Positions 23,054 to 36,007 of a DNA stretch of 64,000 bases are shown piece after piece. Both the position numbers and the translations under genes were made by a program. The stretch's first letter is position 1, and the number at the start of each line of letters is the position of its first letter. Where the stretch lies: NCBI RefSeq assembly GCF_020921035.1, contig NC_063154.1, positions 7,564,001-7,628,000 of the forward strand. The letters run 5' to 3'. The DNA is from Rhodamnia argentea. Its lineage: Eukaryota; Streptophyta; Magnoliopsida; Myrtales; Myrtaceae. A model generated the notes under the pieces. That model was not told the DNA's origin, ran no database searches, and was given only the letters and a program-made list of their open reading frames with translations.

Positions 23054-24102
23054 CGCCTAATAATGGATGCTCGGGTTTCAGTGCTTTTGAAATTTGAATG
23101 AAATATTACTACTGTATAGTAGGGGACGATTTTGATTACTTGAGAGGGATTGCTTGAGAGCATGATAAAGGGATCATTGTGCGCTGGAGAATGCGCGCGA
23201 TTTCCCAATCTTTTTCTTCGTGTTCCTGGTGGAAGATCGCTCTTTTTCTTTTCAGAAATCGTCTTTCACAATTCTCAAAGAAAGAATGACTTTTGAACGC
23301 AAAAGAAACACACACCACACAGAGAGAGGAAGAGAGAGAGAGAGAGAATTTAAGAGGGAGAATGCAGATTCTTTAAGTTAAAGGGTAGTTTTACGATTTT
23401 CGTGCGGAACTGATGAGCTGATCATGAAAAAGCTTCTGGTCCTCCCCGACTTTTTGACCGAAGAATACTTAGGCTTGTGCTTTTGGAACGAAGAGGAGAT
23501 AACGGTGAAAAGGGTGAAAAAGTCGGGCCTCAGTAGAAAAATTTGTCTCATACTTTATTTATACAGATTAGCACTTGAGTGAGAATAAGCCTTCCTTGCA
23601 ATGTAACACGTTCAATACGGGCGATGATGATTTAATTTCTAGGATGAGACTTGATATTTCCTTCGTAGCACGATCAGCCATTGTATCTCCTCTCTAAATC
23701 TGGTTTAAGTCCTTGTATTCATTTTGGGAGCAAATCTGCTCATGTCATGAAGAAGCTGTACAAGCCTCAATGTTCAACCCGGATCTGGGAAAATTCTTTC
23801 AAAAGCCTGAATTGTTGTGATAAAGAGAGGGACAATGGCAAGTATGTGTACAATCCTTTATTCATGCTCCTAGGAAATTGCTCTGTACTATGTAGTAGTT
23901 ACATCAAATCCTCATGCAGCCTCAGCAGAAGTGCTGACATGTAGAAGCAGAAAAATGATGACAGAAATGGAAAACTTGATCGCCTGCTATATCATCTACA
24001 TTGTGTATAATATTAGCTGCAAACCGTTACCGAAATGCAAGAAAACTTTAAGCCAAGATGGAGAAAGGAAAAATTGCAGGAGAGAACTGATAAGACTACG
24101 TG
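23054..24102. other. Spacer between two minus-strand genes
   Basis: Contains a short GA microsatellite (about 23320-23346) and otherwise ordinary AT-rich DNA. Part next to 24102 is likely the 3' UTR of the K1 kinase gene. Confidence 0.4.
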
Positions 24103-27100
24103 TCAACCACTCTGTACAGTAGAACTACCACTGCTTCCCCATTTTTGAGTCACCGAAACAGGGGAAGCCGACGGCTTCACATTCTTCAACAGCCCCGCAC
24201 CTTCGCTTTCCGGTGAAGGAGGCGGGTTCTTGCTTTGGCCGATGCTGTTATCATCGCTCACATCCTTCGACTTGTCGGGCTCCTGTGTCCCACTCGAAAT
24301 CGCCTTCAACTCCTCCAGGACAGTTTCCATGGAAGGCCTCATGTCCTTGTCCTGTTGCAAGCACCTGAAAGCCAGCTCCGCCACCGCCATGATCATCCTG
24401 TTGATTTCGGGATCCGACTCGAATCCCAGATTGGGATCGATCAGTTCGTGAAACGCATGTTTCTGTATCTTGCTAGTCGCTAAGTTGGCCAAATTAATCT
24501 CATGCCTATCTCGGCTTATGTCAACCGCCGGCATGGACGATATGAGTTCCACTAGTACTACCCCAAAACTGTAGACATCGCTCTTCTCCGTAAGCTGGTA
24601 GCACTGATGATACTCGGGGTCCACATAACCTGGAGTCCCCTGAGGAGCAGTTGACACGTGACTCACGTCATTGGGGAAGAGCCGAGAAAGGCCAAAATCC
24701 GCTACTTTGACGCTAAAGTTATTGTCAAGAAGGATGTTGTTAGTCTTCACATCCCGGTGGATTATGTCAGACGCATGAAGGTAAGCCAATGCGGTGGCCG
24801 TTTCTATGGCGATGCTAATACGAGTAGGCCACAGGAGAGGGTCCTGCTGCGCTCGCTTCCCATGTAGATGATCGGCTACTGTGCCGTTCGGGATGTACTC
24901 ATAGACCAGCAGGAGTTCACGGCTGTGCTGTGAAGTGCAGCCATACAAAGAGACGAGGTATTTGTGGCGCAAGCGAGTTAGGATTTGGACTTCAGTCATG
25001 AACTGCTTCACCCGCCGATAGTTGTGCTCGTATAGACGCTTAACAGCTACTTCCCGGCCATCTCGAAGTTTGCCTGATTAAGAAAATGGAGAATGACCCG
25101 CTTAGATTCCTAGCATTTATATGCAGGTTGCCTAATTAGCCTCTTTCTTTAAAGGTCTTACCATGGTACACAGTTCCATAACCTCCATCTCCGAGCTCCC
25201 GGGCAGAATCGAAATAGTTAGTAGCTTCTTCAAGCTCGCCATTGGTGAAAATGGGGACCTCGAACAATACATTGCCCACTTCAATATCTGCTTTCAAGGA
25301 AGAACCGGAAGAAGCCTGTCTGGAGCGGAGTTTTAAGAAGGGATGCCGTCGTTTGTAGTGAATCATATAGATGCACGAACAGAGGAAAATACTGGCCAAG
25401 GCACCGACTCCGCTACCTGAAGAACAAAAGTTTCGTTAGATTTGCATCAGTGACAAGCAGAGGAAATGGATAATTTCAGGAAAACTTTGTCTGCGAAATG
25501 TTCACAAATGTATGAAGCATGACATTGTGCTCTTGCATCATAATTGGGCTCAAAATATGCGCTGACAACATTTTTTCGCTATCACAAACCACGCTTAATG
25601 TGCCGATATATATTCAAAGGATTGTATATTGTCCCCGATGATAAAGGTTTGACTGACCTACTCCAATCTTCAAAGCTGCATAGTTGTTTCCTGCATCAAA
25701 GATGTAGGTACCAAAAGACGGCGTTTGCGTTAGAAACGAATTCCACAAATACAGATCCTATCTGCATTATGAAAATGATAGAACAGGAGTACAGACACCA
25801 ACTTCCTTGATCGAACAATTGCAACTCACTTACCATAATACATCTTAGGGACAAATAGATATTCCCACATGTTACATATCACATGGAATTGCAGAACTAA
25901 GCTTAATGGAGTGTTGTATGCGACAGTGTTAACTGAAACGTTAAGCTGATGCAAAACAAGCATAAGCAAACACGTGCAGAGAAGACTTTCCCCTTCACGT
26001 TTTCCTTCCCGTGCATTCGTCTTCTCTTAGTGAATCATACCCTGGCCACCGTATCATAAATTCAGTAATCATCTATAATCCTCAACACATCTGTGCACTC
26101 ACATGGGAACTGGCTAGCACAAACAGTGACACTCTTACAAATTCACTGTTTACTATATGTATCTGTGATCTGAAGATGCTGTTGGTTCTTCAGCTTTGAT
26201 GCGAGGAAGAAAATGGCGTTGCTATGAATTCATCTAACCACTAAAACTGCAAAAGGGTTATCCAAAAGAAATATAAATAGAAGTGATGGCTTGGTGTATG
26301 AAGCCAAGGAGGGAAAATAGAACTGAGAAAAGAAAACTAAGGGAAGCCAAAGAAGCTCTTTCACTTCCGTTGAATCCCTAATCAAGTTTGGAGAGCATGG
26401 CAAGGCCATTCACCGAAGAACACATGGGAGAAATTAAACAGTTTCTATCACAGGGAATTAACCGAAATGTGTTACCTCTTCTGCAAGTGAGCGGATAAGC
26501 GGCACCAGAACAGGCGCACAGAAAACCTTCATCGTGTATAATGCATTTGCCTCCACTTTTTTTGCATTTAACACAACTGTCCCAGGAGGTTAAATTCCAT
26601 ATCACTTTAAATCCGTGCGACCACCTCTTCTCGTGGTCACCTTTTTTCATTTCCTCAATACTCCCGTCAGATAATTCCACAGGTACAAGAACATGACTCG
26701 CCCACGCCGACAGATCAAGAAGTGGGTCTTTTGGTTGATTTACAAGAGCAACGCAAGTGCGGTTGGCCCCAACGGAGTGGCAAGTCAAGTAAGGATATGG
26801 ATGATCAACTTTTGGGGAGCTGCTGCAGTAATGGAGAAATGCTAGGTATGAAGGCCTCTGATTAAGGAAGGAGGGCGGTTCAGAGTCAGAATCATCAGTA
26901 TCAGATTCACTGGGCGGTGGAGTTGGAGCAAAACAAGCATTGCCCGTTCTCTCGAACTCCGAGGTCAACTTAAGAGATTGATTATCATAATCAACAAGGG
27001 ACTCCCCAAAAGGGTGCAGTTTGAGCGGTGGCTTATCATCACAGTCAGTTGGAAAACTTCGATTGGTTGATAGTTTAGTGTCGCTCCAGAAGGGATGACC

Positions 27101-29265
27101 TATCATGTCCTTACCGCACTCGGCAGGCTTGCAGAATTCATCCTTCAAGCCCACAGACGCAACCCAGTTTTCCAAAGAAATAATCGTCAAAACGCTAATG
27201 ACATGGCGAAGCAAAACCTTGGAACTTATGGAGCTTTCGACACCCATTTCAGAAATTTCAGAGGGAACAATAGGAGCACAAGAACGGACAGAAACAGGGG
27301 AGCTTTTGTGGCATAGAGCAGTCAGTGAGATTCGGTGGCTGAAACTAAGGATCGCATTATACGAATGTCACGTTGGATCATTTTTCAAGTAAACACGCCA
27401 ATTGACTGGGTCAACTGAGCGTAGAGGACCCGAAAGAGCAAACGTAGCGGACCACATATTTGCTCAGCGTGAGAAAATATCTATTGCCACTGTTGATTCT
27501 TCGGCTTAAAAAGGTCCGTTTCCGGGACTCACCATCGATTTCTCTCCATCGGCCACGGGCCCATGGCCAACTTTGCTTCTCGCGAAGTTTCCAACCATGT
27601 TTGACGGGGTTTCGAAGCTTTCCCACAGGCTTTCCTGGGTCGACTTCACACCCGCAGAAGTCAGAACCACAACGATTTCACTTGAGACTCGTCCTCGACC
27701 CTTGATCTCTCAAAAGGTCGAGTACTATGATAACTTGAGCTCGTGACAATCAAAGGCAGAGAGACCCAGTTAGGTGACAACTGATGGAGAAGGAAGAAAC
27801 TGGTGAAGCGACCACCTGATCTGCCCAATTGGGTTTATGTCAGACAAAGATTCGTCGATGTTAAGGAGGTCGAAACGGAAAACCCCCATAAACACAATCA
27901 AATGACTGACTCCATGATGCTGTAATTGTGATTTTTTTTCATAAGTTGCACTTTCAATTTTGGCGTCCGTACGATAATAGGGCCTCGGTTTTCTTCCCTG
28001 TTCTTTCGCATGAAGATGGACGAGACATGGTGGTAGCAAACTATGAAGGGAGAAGAGAAAAGTGATGAGCTTGATTTAGCACCCCGTAGAAACCCCTCCC
28101 TCCAAATCCCGGAGGTGGCAGTCGAACTCCCGACCTTCTTGGTTCTCAAGCTAACACATGCTCGGCAACTTCAGCTACATCGAGCTCTAATGTTCTCACT
28201 GTAGCTTGTGTTTTTGATGCAATGTATTGAACTTGAACTAGGAATGATGAATGAAAAGTAAGCATATGGAGTTTTTCAAGCGGTAGAAAGGAACATCTAG
28301 GAAAGCCGAAGAAACCAAGCTGAAGTTTTTGGACAAAAGCATCAGAAGAACCGATTCCACAAAGATGAAGTGGACAGAGACATCATTCGTGAATTTATGT
28401 TTCTCAAACTCGAACCAGATGGTGAAGAAAAACTTTCTAGAAGAGCAGCAGAATGTGAAAGCCTAAGAATAGTTTGCAGGGTCTTACCGTCACCACAGTA
28501 TCCGAGATGTGTTCCATCGCGGCAATAGCACACACTTGTGCTATTTTCAGAGCCGCACCGCCCCCCACTCCTTCGGCACCTCATGCAGTCATACCCAATC
28601 CAGTTCAGCGTGAAACCGTCCTCCAATAACTTGAGGTAGTCGACACTTTGATTCACCTTCCAGTTTTGTATCTGAACCGGGGCGGCCACCAAGCACTGGC
28701 ACGACTCTCTATTCCAGTTCAAGTAATCGCACATACTAGCTATCGCGGCAAAAGAATTGTTCCCTTCACCAGGAGCACACTCGACCCTAGATATTGTAGA
28801 ATTGACGGAAAATGACTCGTCGCAGTTGCGGAAAATGCAGAGATCAACCTGGCCCGGACCAAAAGTAACGGGTAGCCGGTCGAAAGAGTAATTGAGACTC
28901 GGCAGGGGGCATCCAGCATCAAGTACTACTTGATTCACCACTCTGAACAAGTTCTCCTCGTACGAAATCTCTTCAATAACATAACTAGATCGAGATGTCT
29001 CATAAATCGGCCTTTGGTTGTAGCATTCTATCTCGAAGCCAGGAAATCCACAATAAGGTTGTTGAACTCCCAGGATCCAAAAGGGATAGCTTATGTTTGG
29101 ACCAGTACCGCAGTTCTTTGGCTGACAAGCATCAAATTTCGGGTTCCCCCCCAGAGACAGTACGAAGTCGAATAAGAACATGCTGAGACCGATGATAATA
29201 CCGATCCGCCTAAATGGGGAATCTCTAAAGCTTGGCACGTTTTGTGGATTCAATCCAGGAGACAT
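24103..29265 (-). CDS. LRK10L: LRK10L-1-type receptor-like kinase (K1) with E3 ectodomain
   Basis: Exons 29265-28488 (E3), 25416-25162 and 25073-24103 join in frame to 667 residues. E3 has a hydrophobic signal-anchor-like stretch (IGIIIGLSMFLFDFVLSLGG), the GUB_WAK core (ACQPKNCGTGPNISYPFW, YCGFPGFEIEC) and a WAK-associated end (DGFTLNWIGYDCMRC, SGGRCG). The second exon gives the transmembrane segment (about 262-281, ALASIFLCSCIYMIHY) and the juxtamembrane FTNGELEEATNYFDSARELG. Kinase motifs: GDGGYG, VAVK (Lys 356), HRD 450-452 (RD kinase), DFG 470-472, GTPGYVDPEY. The tail is Ser/Pro-rich. This is the At1g18390-like branch, different from the K2 kinases. The 3-kb first intron contains another complete ectodomain exon (E2, 26476-27247). 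The pairing with E3 is inferred from order and phase. Confidence 0.8.
25417..26475 (-). other. Intron sequence between E2 and the K1 transmembrane exon
   Basis: No exon is recognised. Positions 25.9-26.3 kb match the 3' flank of the E2 relic at 0.3-0.75 kb, so this flank travelled with the E2 exon. Confidence 0.45.
26476..27247 (-). CDS. LRK10L ectodomain exon, type E2, inside the K1 locus
   Basis: Open from ATG 27247 to donor GT at 26474-26475, 772 nt, phase 1. Same domains as the other E2 exons (FCKPAECGKDMIGHPFW, GFKVIWNLTSWDSC, CKKSGGKC). It lies between E3 and the K1 transmembrane exon, and its phase fits that exon (25416), so it could serve as an alternative first exon of K1. Its upstream homology to the other E2 flanks ends near 27445. 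An E2 module normally found with K2 kinases therefore sits here with a kinase of another branch. Confidence 0.75.
27446..28079. other. Flank of the E2 exon in the K1 locus, no gene
   Basis: From about 27446 the sequence no longer matches the other E2 flanks. No gene is recognised. The part next to 28080 may belong to the SINE-like element. Confidence 0.35.
28080..28188 (-). mobile_element. tRNA-derived SINE head (candidate)
   Basis: The minus strand shows a box-A-like TAGCTGAAGTTGCCGAGC and, about 35 nt later, a box-B-like GTCGGGAGTTCGACTGCC, as in an RNA polymerase III promoter of tRNA origin. The arms do not fold as a true tRNA acceptor stem, so it is not called a tRNA. The body and 3' end would extend below 28080, but I could not place the end. 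Confidence 0.45.
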
Positions 29266-32199
29266 TGCTGAAGAATGTGAAGGAAAGAGACAGAGGCTAA
29301 TTGCGCCTGAGAGGATGTAAGCATTTATACCCTCAAAACGGTCCAAGTCATTACTATTTAGCACTTGTTAATACCCCTTGGCTATTAAATTTGAGCTTGC
29401 CATCAACTGGCTGTTGTATAGTCAACCAAAAACAAAAGGTTCAAATCATGCTCGAAAGTCCAACCTATCAGTGTGCTTATATCAGTGAGTTTTCGCAGAG
29501 TTTAGCATGGAACGCGATTCAATCCTAACGCAAACAAGCAAACAATATGGGCACATATCGCTCTGGATGAGGAGAAACGGACATAAACAGCGTCCCTAAC
29601 ACATCGGTTCAGTTCAGCAACAGCTCTTGGCTGGAAGGAGCCAAGTAAGAAGTCAAGAAAGACAGATGAGGGAACAGCCTTTGATTTTGATGTTCAGATG
29701 TATATTGTTTTAGGAGTTGTTGACCAGGCTTTTTGGTCAAAGTCTTCCCTCTGAAAGTCTAAGGAAAACTGGCTTATTCGGAATTACATTGATGTAATGA
29801 CATTGATGTACGAGTCAAGTCTTTTCTGGGAATTCATTTTTCGGCCTTCAAACATCAGCAATTGGTCATAGCTTAGAAAACCAGGAACTCCACCCTATCT
29901 CCATTTAAAAATGTCAAGCACAGTATTTTTTTTTTTTTTCATTGACTCTTGATCGAACAGCATTATGATGTCGACCTTTAAACACTGATCTGAATGTATT
30001 ATAAGATTGCATTTGTTTTGCGAAAAATGAATAATTTAAAAGATATTTTTTAAAAAATAATCATTTGTATCGCCACAAATATGAATAAATAAAAACTTTT
30101 GATCATTCACAAAAATATTTCGACATGAATTATTGATGATAATGAAAACAGTTTTCATGAACTAATTATTTCAAGTAATTTGAGTGATTATTTTAAAGAA
30201 ATTTTTTTCGAATCATTTATTTTTCGCGAAACAAAAGGAACCTAATACAAAATTCTAGCCGTAAGTCTAAATCGTAAGTGCTGAAATTTTTTAAAGTGAG
30301 CTGCTAGCTCGACGGTCCATTATTTCTGACCACACGATCTCTCAATCAATGAGTGCTTTATGCAAAACATGTGATGATGGTATGTGGATATATCGTTAAG
30401 ATTATACCGTCCCTAACAATAAGCGTGGATGTTTCCTTGCCTACACCAGGTTGCCAAAATACCAAAATGATAATACTAAGGGAAAAAAGAGGGAGCATTA
30501 TTGTCATTCTCATTTTAGCTAAGACAATCATTTTTGCTAATTAACTTACTAAAATACCATCTTCTTTCTTCAATTAAATGTTTCTTTTTGTATCATGCTA
30601 ACCCATAAATTTATCTTTATTTTTAGTCAATCTTGATAAAAACAGAAGAAGTAAAATTGATCACAAAATGGAAAAGATTAATTTGTTAAAAGCATAATAA
30701 AATGTTGAACATATATGTATTTAGATATAGATTAACAAAGGATAAACACATAAAGGAAAAAACATAAAATTTCGTGCTAATCAACTCTTGATATAAAGAA
30801 AAGAATTAATATTGATTATAAATTCAATCTCATAGCAAGTAGATCAACTTATAGGAGTTTGAAAATGCAGAATATATAAACAAATTTTCAATACTATCTT
30901 GCAATTCATATTAAAATGTGAAAAAAGCACAAATAAGCAATAATTATATTGAATTTTAAATTTCAACTTTGTAATAAAGTTTTCTTCAAACTATTTCATA
31001 AAAAATAAACAGTTAGTTGTGTGTTTATAAGCCATTATAACTAAAATTTCTAACATTTTATATAGCTTTTCTAATTAAAAGCGAGATCATAAATTAAGAA
31101 TAATCAACTTATATAGAAAAGTGATAACATGATGCATTATAGAATGATATTTTATTGGGTGTAATTTGACATTTATAATGTGAATTTGATATTTAAAAGG
31201 AAAAATAGAAATAAAGGTAGTTAATATTGGTTAGGTTGATAAAAAAAGAAACAGTAATTTGAAGAGAGAGAATGGTATTTTGGTCTATTAATTAAAAAGA
31301 GGAGTGCCTTAACCAAAATGGGAGTGGAAATAGCACCACCCAAAAAGAAATATTAAGAAAATGATGGCATTGTTGATATTAGAGAGCTAAAGTACAATCA
31401 GGCAATTGACCAATTAAGATCAAAAATAGAAAACATCACTTCTTACAAGAAGTGAAATAAATGTAAAGAATTACTTAAACCCAGTAAAAATATAATTAAC
31501 CAGTTAACAATTAGCACCTAAGTTAGAAATCGTAATCCAGCTTAAAACAGTATATCCATAAAAATATTTATTTTGCAAATAAATAAATTAAGTAAAAAAA
31601 AAACTTGAAATCAACATGCAAACAAGAAAAGACTAAATGAAATGCATTAAATTTATCCAAATAAACTGTACATAATTACAAGTAACTTGTTTCACCATTA
31701 GTGAATCTAGATAGCATAACTATGATCAATTAATGAGTCTCATCTAAATTCAATCCGTCGTATATGGACAAACAAAAGCAGTAAAAAAAAAAAAAAAAAA
31801 GAGAGAATTCCGAAGATAAAATTGAAATTATATATCAAAATAGAAAAGCAAAAGTAAATGTGATAAAACAGCAAACAATATATATATTGATTATTATATA
31901 GGAGTATAGGTTACCCAAATTATTTTGCTAAGACTATGTGAATATCACATTACCACGAATGAATTGACGATGGAGGCAAGATACTCATATCTATTGAAAT
32001 CCATTTTTTTACGAAATTTTCTTATTACCATAAACAGTAAATGGAGCCCGTGCTTGCCCTAGTAAAAGAATGGCCGAGACTCCAAATTTAAGAAGTCGAA
32101 TTCCACAAATTGATGAGAAAGAGTTGCTTATAAATTGAATTTGAGACCACTGTCTCGGTAGTCGGTACGTTGTGGCAAAGTTTATATACCCAATCATTT
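29266..32199. other. AT-rich spacer with a foldback element
   Basis: No gene is seen. Positions 29.6-29.7 kb match flank blocks near 0.25, 8.3 and 16.1 kb. The rest is AT-rich with homopolymer runs. Confidence 0.4.
30005..30245. mobile_element. Foldback / MITE-like element
   Basis: The left end (tttgttttgcgaaaaatgaa) and right end (tcatttatttttcgcgaaac) are inverted copies, continuing inward with matching AT-rich arms. About 240 bp, no ORF. Target duplication not identified. Confidence 0.5.
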
Positions 32200-32480
32200 A
32201 CTCCAAAAATTCTGCCGGTGGCGGGCTGCCGCCTACATGCCCAAATCAAAGAAAAAAGAAAAGAAAAAAAAGACAGAAAAAAAACAATTAAAATATTCGA
32301 AAAAATATTAAATATTATTAAAAATTTGTCACATCAAGTCAGCTCCGGCAGGTAAATGGATTGCATCAGCACAATTGCAAAAAGTTTAGAACTCTATTGA
32401 TAAAAAAATTAAATTTAGAATTGAATTGACACAATTACAAAAGGTTTAGGACTTTTTTGGTAATTTTCGTCACAAATTAT
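32200..32480. repeat. Dispersed repeat, second copy of the family at 1-215
   Basis: Begins with a GC-rich edge (gccggtggcgggctgccgcc) and ends with units such as ttgacacaattacaaaaggt and ttaggacttttttggtaatt. Same architecture as 1-215. Confidence 0.45.
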
Positions 32481-32836
32481 ACCCAACAAGGATCTTCAAT
32501 ATCAAATCTCCTAATGACTTCATCCTACAGTAACGTGGTAGCTTCCAATGGAATTTATGGGAATCATTGTACTACAATAATATAGTATGAGAACTCTTAA
32601 TCGCCCTACTATAATAAATCCAGTAATTAGCTTAATAAAGAGTGTGGCGGCTCCAAAATGACTAGCCAACTCAATCAAGGTTTGTCTTTGCCATGGATCG
32701 GACACTCACTTTGTGGCAAAATGTTCTGCCAAATGCTAGCTCATTGCCTCAAGACAGCAAAATATCATTACTAACACTAAGTTGGAGATTTATTCACAAA
32801 ATAGATACATTAAGTGATGCAACAGATCGTTATTGG

Positions 32837-33180
32837 TAAAGGTATCGAACCGGTGGGTTGGGTTGGGTTGGGTTTAGGTCGAGTTATATATGGTCCGACC
32901 CATTTAACATGTTTTCATGTAATACAAATCCAACAACTCATACCCTACCCGATCCATATTACTAGAACACTTTCATATTTAATCTAATTTAGCAAAACTT
33001 ATGAATTATTAAAAATATATATTACTAAAACATTGTAGACGATTTTATAATTATAAAAAAATTAAAATAAAAGATTAAAAAATTAATTTTTAATATAGTT
33101 AGCTAACCCATTTAAGACCCACTAAATTGTTAGTGACCTATTTATGGCCCATGGGTTCTTGACCCACTTTGCCATCTATA
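32837..33180. mobile_element. hAT-type MITE with perfect 8-bp target duplication
   Basis: A 344-bp segment flanked by gttattgg on both sides (32829-32836 and 33181-33188). The interior is the typical gggttgggttgggt / gacccactttgcca composition, with imperfect inverted ends (taaaggtatcgaa... and ...ctttgccatctata). No ORF. The 8-bp duplication is the hAT signature. Confidence 0.75.
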
Positions 33181-33188
33181 GTTATTGG

Positions 33189-34530
33189 TTATTAAATATG
33201 GCTCGGTTATGTGTATTAATTTTATGCATGTCTTATTATGCATGACATTTCTAAGAACTTCAAGCAGCCTTGAAGTTTTGATGTCGAAATGAGTTAAATA
33301 AAGTCTTCTCTTGATTGCGGAAAAGATCAACTATTAGCGATGAAACGTCACTAAACGTGTCATTCCGAGAAGAACTTTGTTAGCATAACAGCATTTGAAT
33401 GACTATAAGAATAACAATATATTGTGAGCCATAATTTCTTAAAAATGTATACCCCACAACAATTTTAATGATTGTTGTTTATTTTTTGTGGCCCAAAATA
33501 GATCATTAGCATAACATTCACTTGAAGAGTATTATATAATCAATTCTCTTTCGAGAAAGCTTTGGCACAAAACCCAACAATTAGCAACAAGAATTATGTA
33601 TCGTCGCTATATCCAGACGATGGAAATAAACTTTGTCGCCAATTTCTACAATTTGCTCCCACATTCAAGGATAAGCATGATTTTAGGGTAGAGCCGAAAA
33701 TCGGAGAATTGGACCAATTTCCACCGGTCCATTTCGAGATTCTAGGATATGCAAAGTAGAATCATGGAACAAGCATGTTTTTTTTTTTTTTTTGTTCTGT
33801 GTTTTCGCAAGATCATGCAGTATTCCATGGCATCTGATGATGAATACGTAATCTGAAACCATTAATTTAAGCTTCCACTTTTTACGATAACCGTGATTGA
33901 GATTTTTACTGTGTTAATGTTTCATATTTTCTTCATGTGTCTAGATATAAATATGTTAAGTGGATTGTAGCAACAAACGATGATCATTAAAGATAACGAT
34001 TTTCTGTAATCGTTCAATTAAGAATACCCGAGGAATCTCCGTAGACCGTGAAATTGACTTCAAAACAAGTGACAAGGTAGGTTTTGGGTTCCAAAAATTG
34101 AAGAATCAATTTCGATGGATAGGTTTTAAGTTTCAAACGTAACTTTAATCGATTAAGAAACCGCTCAACCCTATCTGCATCAAGTAACGAAATGGTTTCT
34201 TATCGAGAGCTATACTTCTAGAGACGAATTTGCCTTTTCATAACGCACTAAGGACATATACCCACATTTGCCCTAACTTTTCTTCTCACTCGAAGATGAA
34301 TCACGCACTCCATGGAAGCATGGGGTCGTCGTTAGTTCCAGTTGCATCACAGAGGATCAATTGTTTGTTCGCAACTTATGTGGCCAAATCGCCTTTCTTT
34401 CTTTAGTTCTTTCTTTCCAATTATCCAGAGTTCTACTGAATTTTCTGATGACCCTCCTTGTTTTCGTATGATAAGACTAATCTATGAACATAAGCACAAG
34501 AAGGAGGAGGAGGAGGAGGGGGGAACGTAC
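33189..34530. other. AT-rich spacer, no gene
   Basis: No gene is recognised on either strand. The minus-strand reading past the E1 donor at 34530 gives only a Pro-rich tail and soon a stop. No kinase exon is found here. Confidence 0.4.
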
Positions 34531-35299
34531 CAGTTCTACAAACCGCAGCATGAGGCCGGTCGGGGCAGTAACACTGGAAATGGTAGCTCTCGTGATCGAA
34601 CCCGCACTTGCCACCGCTTCTCTCGCACGCGCTGCAGCTGCTCGCCTTCCAGTTCAACACGAACCCGCTCCTCAACGCCTCGCCTATCTCCGCCCCCTCT
34701 CTCCACTCGGCTGCCACCGGCGCCTCCACCAAAGTCCCGCACTTTTTCGTCGCATCGATCACTTCTTGATCCTCGCCATCCCCATATATCCCCAAGACGA
34801 CCCCTCTTTCGCCTCCTTCTCCTTCGCCGGAACAGCTGATCCTGAAGTTCAGAAGCTCGTCTGCGCGGGGAGAGAGGTTGCAGTTGTATAAAAGAGAGAG
34901 AGTGGCGGTGACGTTCTGGCCCAGCTGAAACTGAGCCGACGGGAGGGTCAGGTTCTTGAGAGAGCCAGGCGCGCAGTAAGAGGAGGCGGTCGAGTTGTCG
35001 TCGGAGAGGGCCGCGTTGGAGACGCGGAGAGACTGGCTCCTGTAGAAGACGTCGCGGACCACGTAGTCGTCGCCGGACAGAGTGATGACCAGGCGGTCGT
35101 GGGCACAGGACAGGTTGAAGCCCGGGAAGCCGCAGTAGGAGGGCTGCCGGTCGAGGACGTAGAACGGGAAGGAGATTTTCAGGCCGCCGCAGGCGACGGG
35201 GAGGCTGCAGTTTCCGAAGTGGGGGTCGATGTGGGAGAGAGATTCTTGGAGTGATAAGGAGAGAGAGAAGAGAAACAGCAGTGAGAGGTTAGCGTGCAT
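34531..35299 (-). CDS. Solitary LRK10L ectodomain exon, type E1, intact
   Basis: Exactly the same length (769 nt, phase 1) as E1 of units 1 and 2. Starts MHANLSLLFL (signal peptide); further in-frame ATGs lie upstream. The GUB_WAK core ([18 protein letters not shown]) and WAK-associated end (GFVLNWKASSCSACERSGGKC) are complete. The donor GT is at 34529-34530. No K2 kinase or 36-nt exon follows within 9 kb; the next kinase is K1 at 25.4 kb. Unspliced, it would end soon after as a secreted protein (stop at 34433). It may be an orphan from duplication, a soluble receptor-like protein, or a very distant first exon. Confidence 0.7.
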
Positions 35300-35399
35300 C
35301 TGGAGAGGAGAGAGAGGAGGTGCGACGGCGGCTCTGCTTCTGGCTCTGGTCATTGCGGATTGATGGGGGTGGTGGAGATTTGTCGAAGATGGCGATGTC

Positions 35400-35405
35400 A
35401 TGCGT

Positions 35406-35436
<31 letters not shown>

Positions 35437-36000
35437 TATACAGAAATCTTGAGGTTCTTGCTCGGATGGGGCGTTGTCTGGTTCGTTTTGACTTGGAGAT
35501 GAGACGGATAGAGCTTTGATTCTTCCTTCTGACAAAACAGGAAGTGTGCGGTGTTGTCTTGTCCAAACCTATCTCATATCTCAGACTGTTGAAAATTCCC
35601 GAACTGCCCCATGAAATTCAACTCTGTTCAAGTTGACCACATCCGAAACCGTCCACTTCCCAAAGTCGCCATCGCTGCAACTTGGAGGGAGGTGGAGAAA
35701 GTTGAACGCTTTGCTGCAAGTATTGACTGGCGAACTGAAATGGAAATGAGGGGGAAGTCCTCAGGACACATCGTCGTCGTCTCTTCGACTTCGCGCCTGA
35801 GTTTCATTTCACTATCGCGCCTCTCACAGTTTGATTCCCGGCATCCTCTGCCTCGATCAAAACCGGAATGAGGAAAAAAAAGCCGAGGGCAAGTGGACGC
35901 AAATCTCAACTTTTGAGGGACCAAAAAGCAATTAGATACAAAATCGAGAAGGTAACAGGTTGTACGCATGAGCCATCACCTACTTTCAAGGAGATCTACC
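35400..36000. other. 5' flank of the solitary E1 exon
   Basis: GA-rich leader-like sequence (about 35404-35440), then mixed sequence. No gene recognised. Confidence 0.35.
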
Positions 36001-36007
36001 GTAGTTA

